Source: Acholoe squamosa
Lineage: Eukaryota; Annelida; Polychaeta; Phyllodocida; Polynoidae
Direction of reading: 5' to 3'
Length of the DNA: 64,000 bases
Assembly: GCA_949317995.1 (NCBI GenBank)
Contig: OX439041.1
Span: 43,509,269 to 43,573,268 of the forward strand
The notes under the pieces are model-generated. The model worked only from the letters and a program-made list of their open reading frames with translations. It ran no database searches and was not told the DNA's origin. This document shows, piece after piece, positions 1-12,712 of this stretch. The position numbers and the translations under genes were made by a program. The number at the start of each line of letters is the position of its first letter. Position 1 is the stretch's first letter.

Positions 1-903
1 CTCTGATATCCAGTCACATCCGGGTTCTAATATTATTTATGTTATATATAACAGCTACAAGACAGCCTGTGTCGACCGCCATCTTGTCCCCCGCCCTAAG
101 TTGGTGGATCCCACTTGCTGTGATTCTTTCAGCAATGTTGAAATAGGACTACGAGTGGCCAAAGGCCTATACATCAGTGTCATTCTGACTCCCTTCTTTA
201 GCAGTAGCACTGGACAATCCTTTATGGCACCACAATCAGCCTTTTACCTCCTTACAGGATAATACCCTCTAACATCTGTTTGTTAAAAGGGTGGCATTGG
301 TAATACGACGATAACCCCCTCCGAATCTTATCTCACCCAAACACTTCCAATAGAGATGTGTACATGTGTGGGTGTGTTAGTGTGTACATAATCCATCACT
401 GGATAATGACGGCAATCCCTTATGAGCTGGCTGTTGTTGTGACAGGTATTACAGGATGTTGTTTGTCAGGGAGCAGATGGTGCATCAAGCTTTATGGACA
501 TGACATGAAGATGAGCAATTCATAAGAACGTCCCAAGTGAAGGCCAATGGTCGCTTCATCATCTCTATACAAAGAACTGCTTTATATCATGGATACTAGT
601 ATCATTTATGGTTGTGGTATCAGGAGCAGCTCAGCTTAAAGTAAGCCTACTGTGGGCACCCTATAGTTTAATGTTGGAAGCAGTGGAATACCGAAGCCCT
701 ATAGGTGTAACCTAGGAGCTCCATATCCCACATCCCCTTGAGACAACCAACCCCTATTTCAGAGCCAGTAACTGCATTCATGCAATCTGCCTACAACCTA
801 CACGGCTGACAAATCCCTGAAGGATTGCCATAATGCAGCACTGACGACCTACTCAACAAGGCTCCATTGTTCCATCAAATGAACATATACTTCTATTCCC
901 AAA

Positions 904-905
<2 letters not shown>
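1..905. other. No gene recognised; left edge of window
   Basis: No convincing coding exon was found on either strand. I looked here for the last exon of the minus-strand GR-like gene (a seventh transmembrane helix) and did not find one, so that exon may lie before the window start. Confidence 0.4.

Positions 906-977
<72 letters not shown>
906..977. repeat. (TG)n microsatellite
   Basis: About 36 uninterrupted TG dinucleotides, directly visible. The minus-strand reading frame through it (poly Thr-His) is an artefact. Confidence 0.98.
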
Positions 978-979
<2 letters not shown>

Positions 980-1580
980 GCTGGAAGTGGAACTGGAGCT
1001 GGTTCTGGTAACATGCACTGAGAAGAACTGATAAGATGGGACCAGCATTTCCCTGGAAGTGGGTGTTACCCAGGCACAAGGTAGGCCTACCCATCATGGT
1101 ATGTCATATCAGTGGGTTTTATCTCAACCAGCGAAATTCAAACTGGAGGACCCAATGGGACTCCATACTAAGCCCTATATAATCTACACCTATGAGGCTA
1201 TATGAACTATTCAAAAGGGCAGGAACTTTGCCATGGCCCCACCTGGAGATGATTCCGTGCACGTGCCTGCACGTGCCAGTGCTAGGTAAGCACGTTACAT
1301 CTGGCCACGTGTATGGTTTAATAATTTTGGCATGTATAGGGTAAGAAATACTGCATACAAACTAGATAAGATCAAGTAACATCTAGTCCAACACTTTTAG
1401 AGAAGCATAATCCTAGAGGTGTCCTGTTCAATTGGTTGTGCAAGGCGCTAATGCAGAGTAGGCGAAGACCTATAGCCTGCACGTCATTGGTAAATCATAA
1501 TCCATCATTACCATGACAATGTTCTTGTTGTTTTTGGGTTGTTTTTTTTATAAAAGATGATAACCCTGAAATACTTATAG

Positions 1581-1660
1581 GGCCAAATAAAAAAAAAGGT
1601 TTGTTTCCAGTTACCCGACCGACCCTAGCAAAACAGGGCCAAAAAAATACCGGCAAACGG
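1581..1660 (+). mobile_element. Solo end of a GGCCAAATAAA-type MITE
   Basis: The stretch starting GGCCAAATAAAAAAA and continuing through GTTTGTTTCCAGT and ACCCGACCGACCCTAGC is nearly identical to the left end of the complete element at 32749-33102. No matching right end is present nearby, so this is a truncated or decayed copy. Confidence 0.6.
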
Positions 1661-1859
1661 AGCATTTTAGTGGAGGCATACATGCGGACTTTAGAGTGTT
1701 AAACTTTTCTTTTTACCGCAATGTGTACATGGTAAAATATAATATGTGTAAGGAATCCCGCCGAGGCCTGTAAAGAGTACTAAAGGTCTTACCACAGTGT
1801 TTAAGGGGTTAAAAGATCTTGCTACAGTACATAAAGAGTTACATAATAAAGGCTCTTAC

Positions 1860-2942
1860 CGCAGTGTGTAGGCAGGAGGCAGACATGATGAACGTGAAGA
1901 GGATGAAGGAGAAGACGGCGGTGATGCAAACCAAAGATACCCTGAGCAGCGTATCAGGTCCTGAGAACTCCCTAAAGAAGATGAGGCAGTAAATGAGGAA
2001 GACTAATATGGGGATGCACAGGCCTATCACCGCCAGCACGTACAGGCTGAGCATCTCATCTAGGCGCGACACCAGGTGGCACACTTGTTGGTGATGTCGC
2101 CGGTGCCGTTCGAGGTCCGGCACAGTGCCGCGGTGCGCTTGGTGGTCGCTGCGCAGCTGCTGGGTGATGAGGGTGAACTCCTTCTGGAGGAGGTAGCAGA
2201 GGATGCTTAATGTGGTCTGCATCATCAGCCAGGGGAAACTGTAGAAGAACGCTGTCAGGTCCGATATCGAGAGGATCCAACGAGGGCAGCCTGTTTGACA
2301 CCAAGGCGCGATGCTGGCTTTGGAGAGCGCCACCACCATGTGGTGTTGGCCGAAGGATTCCTTGACGGCGATGATGCTGACGAATAACAAGAGGGTGAAG
2401 ACCACGCTGAAGATGACCACCTTGCGCACAAAGCAGGCCATCCAGGAGACCGGCAGGCCACCAGCCTCTTTCTTGTACTCGGTCCACTTAGCTAGGAACT
2501 GGTGGAACTGTCTGGAGAAGGGGAACAAGAAGACGAGCATGCCGAGGGAGGTCTGGGTGCACACACTGTGCCACATGATATCAACAAACAATAGGACACC
2601 GAAGGGTTTGGGGTCCAAATGTAAGGTGAACAGGCGGAAGAACCCGAACCAAACAAATAGCAGCAGGCCGAACGGGTAGATGTTTCGCCAGTTAAAGGAA
2701 TGCCCAGGAAGTGGCGGAAACCGGAGGATTCCGATTGTTCTTAATGTGAATATGAGGGTGCCACAAGCCCGTTCCATATCATTGCTCTCTGATTGCGGAT
2801 CTTCCACCGTCGCCGTGGTCCCGGCCCGCGGAACCGACGAGGACTCCAAGATGGCGTCAACCTCGCTACTTGACATGCGTGGCCGACAAGGTCGATTTGA
2901 TATGAGTCTCTCCACTGTTGGAGAGTCATTACTGGTTTCCAT
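1860..2942 (-). CDS. Gustatory-receptor-like seven-helix receptor, main exon (3' exon missing)
   Basis: Predicted chemoreceptor-like membrane protein of the invertebrate gustatory receptor/GR-like superfamily, acting in the plasma membrane; the ligand cannot be predicted. The exon encodes 361 residues: an N-terminal cytoplasmic stretch of about 85 residues (fitting the inverted topology of the family), then six hydrophobic segments near residues 88-107, 114-142, 176-194, 229-254, 302-327 and 334-357. I chose the ATG at 2942-2940 because a good acceptor (TTTTTGCAG) lies just upstream at about 2970, implying a spliced 5' leader; the longer frame needs a non-ATG start inside that acceptor. After SCLHTA the exon meets a GTAAGA donor (1859-1858). 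Read-through adds only six residues before a stop, so helix 7 and the family's C-terminal TYhhhhhQF-type motif should come from a further exon not found in the window. Superfamily assignment rests on topology and general resemblance. Confidence 0.62.
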
Positions 2943-2999
2943 GGTTACTGAGGATAGCGAGCCCCTCCCCTGCAAAAATGAGCAAAAATTAACACCTAT

Positions 3000-5900
3000 T
3001 AGTAAAGCACATAAGCATATATCATTGTAGTAATGAAGGTTTTATATCGATTAACAGCTACATGATATATATCTCCATTATACAGGTTAGCCTAGTTTGT
3101 TTTTGTTGGTTTTTGTTTTTACTGAACTTGATGATCTATCATTTTAGAATGGATTACATCATTAACGACATTAATACATTAAAGAGAAAAGGCATGTACT
3201 TTGGGGCAGTTTGCAGGGTTGTTCTTCATTCAAAAGGGACAAGAAATCTCTCCAGTAAACAAGTAGCCATCATGTCATAAGCCGTTACGTTATTGTTACA
3301 GATTTCCCCTCTAAGAGCCTAATTAGATTCATTTTCATCCTTTCAGATTGTGTATTAAGCATTGGATAGAGTCCTTCAACAGGAAGAAGAAAATATCCAT
3401 GATAAAAGCCCAGAAAGCAATGTTGAGGACTACATAATGTTTCGTGGTTCATGATCGTTTCTGGTTTCTCGTCATGATGCACCAATGCAGTCCTAACTCT
3501 TCAATCCTTTATTGGTGCATCATGGCCCAAAGCTTCACCAGTCTAACATTAAAATGTAAAATAGACGTTGGTGATATCTGAGTCCTGTGCATCTGTGTGT
3601 TATACTTGGGGAGGGGTACCATTATTGAACAGATCAGACCAGATAAGGACTAAATAGGCAAAAGGAAAAGGGTTTTCACGGAGAATGCGTGAATGATCCT
3701 TTCCCCTTAGCTGCTCACAGAAGCCAAACTGAAAAAGCATCTAGGACAGGATCCATTGTTCAGCCAAACAAGAAAGTTTATTCGTGGGGCCCTGCATAGG
3801 ACACCCTTCTTCTAATGGTGGTTATATGGATGGATATTGCATTACTCCGCGCCTTATTGAGGTCGGAACTAAATGAAGAAATGGCCGAATCTTTGGAGTG
3901 TGATCCTCGTTTAGGGCCCACTCGTCTAATGAAAGTGGTGTCGGGTCACTGCTAATAAAGGGGAAGTGATTGCCTTTGGAATTGATATTGTTTGTTATGG
4001 AGCCTCTCTAAATGGCCACCAGTATGGTCTTGCCGTTGTAGACTAATATTGGGAGGGGCCATTAAGGATGATTCTCCCTTTCACATAGTAAATGAAGGTC
4101 GAGCTGATCTATTTAGAATTGGGGTATTTTCCTTTTAGAGATTGATAAAAAAAAAGAAGGAAAGAATGCTTGTTATTTTTACAATCTAGCAATGAGGAGT
4201 CTTCTGTATTATTTTGTGCACCAAAGAATAAGAATAATATATAGGTTATGCTGACCTTAGCTACATACATAATATCATAGTCTTAGGCCTATAACACAGT
4301 AGAGCCTGAAGACAAACAGCAACCCTTAATGCTTCATGTGAGAATAATTTCTGGTAACACAGCTGTGGTGCTGATAAAAGCTTGCCTTTGTTGACGATCT
4401 GATTGATGGCTTACATGTTACTTCATAATTTATAACATCTATTGACCACGCCCGATGTTCTGCAACGTGAGAGTTAAATAGAGTTATGTAAGAAGAAATA
4501 TGGCAACATTAGGACGACCTCCATAGTTGGTCAATCTCTTTAAGGGTTGCGTTGTGTGTTAATGTGCTATTTGTCATCATGTTGCATGAATGGATATATA
4601 GTCCCGGTTTCCAGTGATACATTAATGTATCAAACCGAAACCTACTCAATACAGCATATAGGGAGCGCAAAGTACTGATGTATTTTCCTTTTTAGACAAC
4701 ATCACACTACTAGAGGATTAAGCAGCTTCTCTTGTCGTCTATATACCACACCATTACAACTTCATACATAATTTATTATGATGAAGAAGAGTTGTTTCGT
4801 TATTATTGTAGCTCTTTGTCTCACTGGCTTTTGGAAGAAAAATAAGCCGATCATTAATCTCTACCATATGTACTGGAATATATTATGTATACATAATCAT
4901 ATACTTATTACATGAATACATGTACAACTATGTGAATGACAGGATACGATATAGTACGGGTATTATGGAGAAGGTTTGTTCCTCCCAAATCCAGATAATA
5001 CAAAACAAACAAAAATTCAACTACATGAAAATAATCCCTTTGGTTTTATCCCTGTATACTATAGACTAAATCTGATTTCACATCCGCACTTATTGAGCAA
5101 TTCTAGTGAATATAGGTATAGTTTATCAACGCTTATTGAAACCTAAGTATCGACAGGGTATGAAACCACACCAGACGTAGAAAGGTGCCCAAAATAGCTG
5201 TAAGTCACACCATATCTTGGTCTTTTTGTATCATAGCACACAGACATACATGACACGTCCATTGGCGCCTGGCCTGAGGCCAACGTCACCCGATAGGTGA
5301 ACAAATAAAACCACCTTAGACCAAGCTTCATACAAAGCTGCCAGCAGAAGAAGGGGTCTCACAAGACACATTAATCCTGGCAAATCTAGCGGCCGGACCA
5401 GCAGCGGTACAGGGGTAATACATGGCACCCAAACCGCCCATGGCGTATTTATGACGTATTTATCAAAGTAAAATGTCGTCTGCCGCACGACGCTGTGACG
5501 TCAGACGCAGACGCCAGCGTCTCTTGAGGCTAATCTGAATAAAGCAGTGAAAAATAGGAACGCTCCCCCTGCTGCACCCTAAGGCTATCGATGTTATACT
5601 TTTATACAGTGGAAATGAAATTATATATGAAATGTAAAAACTCATGTCTGGGATTACATCCACGTTGATGAATTATGTCTTCCCAGTATTCGCGACAAAC
5701 ACTGCAGATATTAATGCAAAGCACATATTAGCTGTAAATGACTCTTTGTCTGCCCCTGTGATTTATATTTAAGTGATAAGAGGACGCTAGTAATGATTTT
5801 TAACTTTGGGCCCTTTAAAGTTAACATTGCATATAAACCAATAGTGTTCAATTGTCAGTGATAAGAGCTTAGGATGCTAGTTAACCATTTGAACTTTGAG

Positions 5901-8900
5901 CCCTTTAATGACCACACGGCACATAGACGAATAATGTTATACTATATTATAGTAAACTACCTGGACCGAGGGGGGCACTTATATGTGCGAACAACAATTC
6001 ATCTAGTCAGAACCCCCCCCCCCCCTCTCACGTACATGATCCCTAGTATATTGGGGGAGCACTTGATATTGACGTGACCGGTCTGTTGCCGTCATCAAAG
6101 ATTTCTGCATTGCCAGTGTTTTATTCATGCGCCAAGTGCCTACTGAATGATTCATGATATTCGCTTCGAGAATTGTGTCATATTGAATAATGTTTCATGA
6201 CCAAAATCCAAAATTAAACAAATGGCATGATGCCGTCCATATCATTAGTTAATGAGTCTCATTATATTATGTGTTTCCCCTCTAACGATTATATCATAAT
6301 AAATGCCTTACCTTCAGGAACAAGACATGTGTGAAATGATTCATCTACCTGTTGCTAGGTGCAGGTATGTGTGTTATAATACCTGTTGTATTGTAACAAT
6401 GTATGTAAGCTTTATTGTTTTTGACCATAGCAATATTGATATCCACCAAGTTCCACCTAGCATCATATGACACCCTCCATTAAGCACCCTACAAAACCCA
6501 ATCCTTACCCACTGTATACGCTCCTCTTTTGTGTTGTTGGTTATTTTGTTATGATCAATGGCTGCAACCTGAGAAATGTAATTTATTATGGTCAATCAGT
6601 AATTTCGACTTCATACATTTAGATCGTTTTTCTGTCGTTGAACCCTGAACCAGCTTTTTTAAAGTAAACTTGGCCAATACAGCAATCATTATTGTATATT
6701 TCTCTTTATGAGGTCTAGTATAATAGACTTTTGCATGACATTGTTCAAATGCATGTTGGTATCATTTCATCTACAATTTAGACATAAACTCCTATGATAA
6801 AATATCGGTTATATGAACCATTCATGAAGAAGGGAAGTACCATGTAAGTGAACCATCTGACCTATAAATTAATTCATAAAATCGATGAAATAAACTCACT
6901 TAGGCTGCATAATAACCATAATAAACTAACCAAGGTTATGAATGTACATGTATCAGGGTGTGCGTTTCCGCGTGAAGAAAATGTTGAATAATGTCCAAAT
7001 CATTCACAGTTGACTGTATGAGCCTATCACATGAAATACACTTTTGACAAGACATAACTAACGTTGGGTGAAATCCACCGTGATTCTATCAGCTCTTCAA
7101 CATAGTATTTTCACAGGTGACCATGGCTGTGGTTGTGAGGTGGATTTCTAATAATCTATAGGTGTATGTGAACTTCTCATGATTGTATTTGCATAACTTA
7201 GTGTATGGTGCCCTACATTCCACAACAACGACATAAAGCTTTGAAGGTGTTGCTACTCTACATCCCCTCTAATAGGAAATATACTCACGAGAATCCGATT
7301 TACAGACATTTCAGAAGATTAATTTCCTGCGTAAACCATAATAAGTGTGATTAATACCTTGATATTTTTTATCACATTCTTTTTTCAAACTAGTTTAAGA
7401 CCCAATGTAAGGATGCTGCAAAATGCTGGCAATTCTCTTTTTATTGTATTTAGCCACATGAAGAAGGGAATTATTTAGAATTTAGCATATAATACTACAA
7501 ACGGACCAACTACCTTTTAGGGTTAGAAACAATTATGGAGACATTTTCCTGTTATGTAATCGATTTTAGCCATATTCCTACTCCACCCAGAGACATGGGA
7601 ACCAAACATTTATTGGGAGGACCTAAAGGTCAATATACTTTGATAGATTACATTTTACACGTGGCAGCTCCTTGATTCGGGCCCCGACCTAAGTAAATAG
7701 ATGAATATTTTCTGCGTGTGTCCCATAGCATAGTCAAAATGGCAGAGAACCTCAGCACTCTCAATACAGGTATGCCCTTGTTGATTACATACATGTTACG
7801 TGTCACCCTACATCCAAAGAATATACCACTTGTATCAAGTCTACCATGACTCTAGAGATTATAAATTGATCAAATTAAAAATAATCATGATAATCGAGAT
7901 AAGATCTGCAGGTTGTACATCTCTAATCACACCCATACCTGTGGCCCTAGCTATCCCATGGCTATTTCAGTCAACCCCTATCAAAACGCGATGGAGGTAT
8001 TTCGCGCCCACCTGTCCCATCTTTTCATATATGGGCATACCATGGCAATACCCCTATGGTCCACATTATGTACTGTGATAGAATCAACTCTCCCTTCACA
8101 TGTTGTATGTGCCCCTCATCTATAAAGACTGCACCAGATGTCCCCCGCGCCGCCCCCTCTTTTTGGACTCTAGTCAAGTGTTTATTTGCCTCTTTTAGGC
8201 CATAAAATCGGTTAGAATGGGGAGGTAAAAAGAAGGGGCGCACCATCTCCTTTTAAAAATCCTGTACTCCGCCACTGCTCCTTGAGAAAGTGTTAGCGAG
8301 TTTATAATTCATGTAAAAGTTAATAAGGGGAGAATAGCTTATCTCTTTAAACACTGTTTAATGCATCAAAGTTTACAATCATCAGTTGTCAAGATGCACC
8401 AATACAGATAACCCCGCACAACTCGCCAGTGCTGCATGTGTGTATTATATGTATATCAACCCGGTAGGGGCCTCAAGATGCATGGATGAACCCTAGCGAG
8501 GTACTTACATAAATACCAGGCTAATATTTCTTTTTATCTTCTAATCACACAGCAGGAAAGATCATTGTTTACAGAAAGATTAAAAAAGCAATGTAGGGAG
8601 TAGGGACCCTAAACCCCCGAACATCACAACGAAATAAAATGCATCACTGTAAAGAAAAATTCCTATAAAAATATGATAACGCATTATCGCCTGAATCCAG
8701 ACATTTTTCATATAACACAATTGTAAATAGAGAGTCCTATATGTAGGTTGCTGCATGGATCTCTTTCTAGTCTGAGCCATTCAATCTAAACGTGGAGAAT
8801 AAATAGCCTGCAGATACCAGCATAACCACGCGGTACACTTACTGGTTGGAAATCTGTAGCACATGCAAAGTAGTATAACCAAGTTGGCCTTATTTACAGG

Positions 8901-9190
8901 CACCTTAGTGCCGGAGAGCCGACTTAATCTAACTATGACATTAATTCAGTTTATTGTCCTGATATATGGGCCAATATTATGATGGGATTAAATTATCATA
9001 TTTCAACTTAAATAATGTAGGCCTTTTAATGGCGCTATGTTGGCATTATAATATATAGCGAATAGTCATACAAAATTGTCATAGGGAAATGGGAGTCTAT
9101 ATACTCTTTGCAAAATATGGTATTATTAGGAGGAGGATTATTGAACTAGATTAATGCCTACACGCTATCCCTTACTGTGGATGTACTTAA
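3000..9190. other. Gene-free intergenic DNA
   Basis: No exon, RNA gene or complete transposon could be supported on either strand. Contents are A/T-rich unique-looking DNA, a diverged two-copy tandem duplication at 5774-5945, a poly-C run near 6011-6025, and a stretch near 8010-8280 that looks like the decayed end of a mobile element. Open frames here are short and show no recognisable protein. Confidence 0.5.
5774..5945. repeat. Diverged tandem duplication, about 86 bp x 2
   Basis: Both halves begin GTGATAAGAG and share CTAGTTA/CTAGTAA, AACTTTG(G/A)GCCCTTTAA and AATA(G/A)TGTT blocks in the same order. The copies are clearly diverged. Confidence 0.5.
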
Positions 9191-9229
9191 TAGTCACATT
9201 AAATAATAAGTTCTGAGCCTTGTTATCAC

Positions 9230-9410
9230 GACCCATACATTATGTTCAAACACATACACCTTGTGATCATACGCCCATATATTACAGTCATATAACCACC
9301 TTCTACTCATACACCCATACAGTATAGTCATACATCCACACCATGTAAGAACACAATTATTATAATTTATAGTCATATACCTTGTAATCACACACCTGTA
9401 CTTCCTGACA
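9230..9410. repeat. Degenerate short tandem array (CATACACCCATA type)
   Basis: Repeated variants of CATACACCCATA and AGTCATA spaced about 25-35 bp apart. The array generates a 136-residue minus-strand frame rich in Tyr, Cys and Trp that should not be read as a gene. Confidence 0.5.
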
Positions 9411-9773
9411 CAATCATTCTTACAGGCCTTGTAATAAAACATGAACACGTACCCAGCTAACACGTACAGGTTTATATAGTGAGAGTCCCACAGGCCTGAC
9501 CGGGAGATAAAAAAAAATAGGTGTGCGTGCAAATACCATACCACAGGTATTGACTGGTCTGTGTCTCGCCCAAAAACAACCTTGGCTCCCCGGGCCCGAG
9601 TCATGAAACTCTAGTGCCGACCAGAGAGTCATTTATCTATAAGCAATAACCTTAGCTGAAGTAACTCGTGCTGAAGGCAGGGAACCATATCAACCCTCTA
9701 AAGGCCACATAACCCCTCAATGGTCACGTTTCGTGCCCATATGCAGTGTTGTCGAATAAGATCATGACTAGCA

Positions 9774-10315
9774 CAGGAGGTTAATTCAAAAGATCCTGGG
9801 ATTTCTACCCCTGCGTTTTTAGTGTATGCACATATTATAAGACCTGGTCAGTCTACCCTATCTTAGTGAAAGAATTGCATAGTGGTTTAACTTGAGTACA
9901 AGAGCACTTACAGGGAACACTCCTGATCGAAAGAGTGAACAGCCTGCTGCATACATACAGAGGGGAGGGAGGACGTTTGCTGAGTGTCCTTGAGGGCTCT
10001 TAGGGCTACTCATGCGTTAAGTGCACTGTGGTCTTTTGTTAGCCCATATGGGGATGGGGAACGATGGTATAAACACTGTTGTGAAGAAGAGTGACTCCAC
10101 AGCTATTCCTTTATTTTGGGACTCTTACCCCTGTGCCATGCAGTCAGTACTTCTTGGAATAGTGTAGGAGGGCTGAGGCTAAGATCGATGCAATCTTAGT
10201 GCTGGCTAGGAAAAATGAACACAGTCTAATCTTAAGATCGCTTAATAGGATAAGACAGAATAATTCCTAAGATCGCTGAGATTGCGATCCCAGGATCTTT
10301 TGAATTGACCTCCTG
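9774..10315. mobile_element. 542-bp inverted-repeat (MITE-like) element
   Basis: The left arm (9774-9802) starts CAGGAGGTTAATTCAAAAGA and continues into TCCTGGGAT. The right arm (10287-10315) is its reverse complement with one mismatch over 29 bp. Inside the right half, short AGATCG-containing inverted motifs recur (10180-10290). No clear target-site duplication was seen, so the exact ends are uncertain. Confidence 0.55.
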
Positions 10316-10416
10316 AATTGGTGTCCCTTCAGTGTTACATCGCAATATGTTGAATTACTAACCAGGGCCCTATTCATACACCATGCAATCAGATCCCAGA
10401 TGAAAACAGGAGTGTA

Positions 10417-12710
10417 CCCAGGTAGCAAAAATGGTGTGGCCCGAGTCTGGGCCAGAGCAGGCTCCTGATGTGGGCCACACTGGGTTAACACAGTGGGCGC
10501 CCGATGGGTTTTGTCCTCAGCAAAGGGTCTGGGCCACACTGGGCTAACCGATTCGGGCACAGATCTGTTTGAAATTGGGCTCACCGATTTGGGCTCAAAG
10601 TGAGTTTAACATGGGTTTTTGGTGTGGCCTAAAGTGGGCTGCCCGATTTGATGAAAAATTAGTGGTGACATGTTAAAAATTCTTTTTGAGAAATTTATCC
10701 AAAATCTTTTTTTTTTTTTTAAAGGTCAATAAGCAACAAATCCTTGAGCTAATCTAACCCCCCCCCCCCCATCACCAAAGCAGTAAATGCAATATCTACC
10801 CAAGTAGAAAGGCAGAGCAGTACCATTCATTTGAATCAAACTCATTCAGCCAACACAAGGCACTTTGATTCATTAAAGTGAAATTCTGGCCTCAATCTTC
10901 CCCTACTAATTCCCTATGTAGGAGTAGAGAAGAGAGCCTTCAAGTTCATAATTACTGTACCTCTGCATATCTGCTCTTGTTCCAAGTTCAGTGCAATAGA
11001 AATGGTGTTGCCATTCCACTACTACTCAGATGACCTTGATTTGCACTTTTGACTAGAAACATCTAAGTATTTCCAGATTATGAGAAAGTCTGCACATTAT
11101 TACTTCATATCTGATTTAGTAGTCTATTCCAGTTGTCCTATGTCTAAAAGAAATAAGTTTGGTATGGGTAGTAGAATTCTGCCTGGAGTGCTGTGAAACC
11201 ACTTTGTAGTGAGTCTGCCATGGACTGGCCTACAGGTGCAGGGGATATTTTTGGTTTCTCAATTGCCTCTATATATAGTCCTCTTATACCTGGCCAAGTG
11301 TGGGACCTGTTTGCCCCCACACCACAAATACACCTTGCAAGCCTACTAGTACAAAGAAAGACATGAAGCTCTTCTTTCCAGGACTAGTAAGTGTTGCCTT
11401 TTACATGAAATATCTGGATCCCTACTATGAACCTACCTGTGTATTAATGGTATAGGGAAAGTGTCCTACAGCAGTGGTGGAGGGAAGGGAGGGGGGGAGG
11501 GGAGGGCAGGGTGAGAGGAGGGCAGGGCAGGGTGAGAAGAGGGCAAGGCAGGGTGAGATGAGGGCAGGGCAGGGCAGGGTGAGAGCAGGGCAGGGCATGT
11601 GAGCAAAGGAGATTCCAGGGCAGTGCAGGGTGAGAGTAGGACAGGGCAGGGTGAGAGGGCAGGGCAGGGTGAAAGCAGGGCAGGGTAAGAGCAGGGCAGG
11701 GCAGGGTGAGAGCAGGGCAGGGCAGGGCATGTGAGCGAAGGAAATGCCAGGGCAGTGCAGGGTGAGAGTAGGGCATGGCAGGGTGAGAGCTGGGCATGGC
11801 AGGGCGAGAGCAGGTCAGGGCAGGGTGAGAGCAGGGCAGGGCAAGGGTGAGAGCAGGGCAGGGCAGGGTGAGAGGAGGGCAGGGCAGGATGAGAGTAGGG
11901 CAGGGCAGGGCGAGAGCAGGGCAGGGCAGGGCGGGAGCAGGGCAGGGCAGGGTGAGAGCAGGGCAGGGCAAGGCAGGGTGAGGGCTGGGAGTGAGAGTGA
12001 GCGAGTAATAGATGTTTAACACCATTTCGACAGCTAAGGTCATATTCATGATGAGATCCTCATTACACAAATTCACAGAGGAATGTGTCAGTGCCTGCGC
12101 ATATGTGCACCACACACATCCTGAGGGGATAGGAAAGAGGAGAAATAGACCCTTTTAAGTGGGCTAGGGAGGCCCAGGGAGGGCAGGGTGACAGAAGGGC
12201 AGGGCAGAGCGGGGTGAGAGGGGGAAAGGGCAGGGCAGGTTGAGTGGAATGAGGAGGAGATGGAAGGGGTAGGGGATGGATAGGGGAGGGATGAACAAAA
12301 AAGAGAGAGGGAGGGGGAACACTCATCACAGAGTTTAGAACAGTTCAGAAGATGAGGCTGCCCTGTCCAAACCCACTCTCACCCCAGACTGGGAAGACTT
12401 TATGCAGCTAAGTACCCATCTCGGGATGCCCATTTTGAAACAATCCTGGGCCCAATGTGGTTGCCCATTTTAAAGCTGACCAGTGCCCAAATCGGGCGGC
12501 CCAATGTGGCCCAGACCGTATGCTGAGGACAAAACCCGTTGGGAGCCCAACGGGCTCAAGTGGGTTTGCCCGATTTGGGCTGCCCTGTGTGGCCCTGACT
12601 GGAAACCCAGCATCTGCCGAACCTAAAACCCATGTACTGAATACTGCCCGCTTTGAACCACCTTATCCCGGGTAAAACCAATTTGGCCCCGAGCGGGCTT
12701 GCTACATGGG
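10417..12710 (+). mobile_element. Non-autonomous minisatellite-carrying DNA transposon, copy 1
   Basis: Ends are CCCAGGTAGCAAAAATGG at the left and, reading inward on the minus strand, CCCATGTAGCAAGCCCGC at the right. A TA dinucleotide sits directly outside both ends, as a 2-bp target-site duplication. The two terminal 250-bp zones are long imperfect inverted repeats built of GGGC/GCCC words; both contain GGGTTTTGTCCTCAGCA followed by GTCTGGGCCACA. The interior holds a G-rich minisatellite. Nothing inside looks like a transposase, so it would need one in trans. A near-identical 2.3-kb copy lies inverted at 28928-31226. Superfamily not assigned. Confidence 0.8.
11490..11985 (+). repeat. G-rich minisatellite (GGGCAGGGCAGGGTGAGAGCA, 20-21 bp type)
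   Basis: Irregular units made of GGGCA blocks separated by GTGAGAG spacers, strongly strand-asymmetric (G on plus). Runs of GGG spaced by two bases are a classical G-quadruplex pattern. Long open frames on both strands here are by-products of the repeat. Confidence 0.9.
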
Positions 12711-12712
12711 TA

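Noticed and set aside
849-1097. Open frame of poly Thr-His on minus
   Set aside because: It is the translation of the (TG)n microsatellite; no flanking coding signal.
9194-9604. 136-residue minus frame rich in Tyr, Trp and Cys
   Set aside because: Most of it translates the degenerate CATACACCCATA array; no family resemblance.
11444-12115. Long Pro/Leu/Cys frames in the minisatellite (and the equivalents at 29523-30207)
   Set aside because: They follow the repeat unit, occur on both strands, and are embedded in a non-coding transposon.
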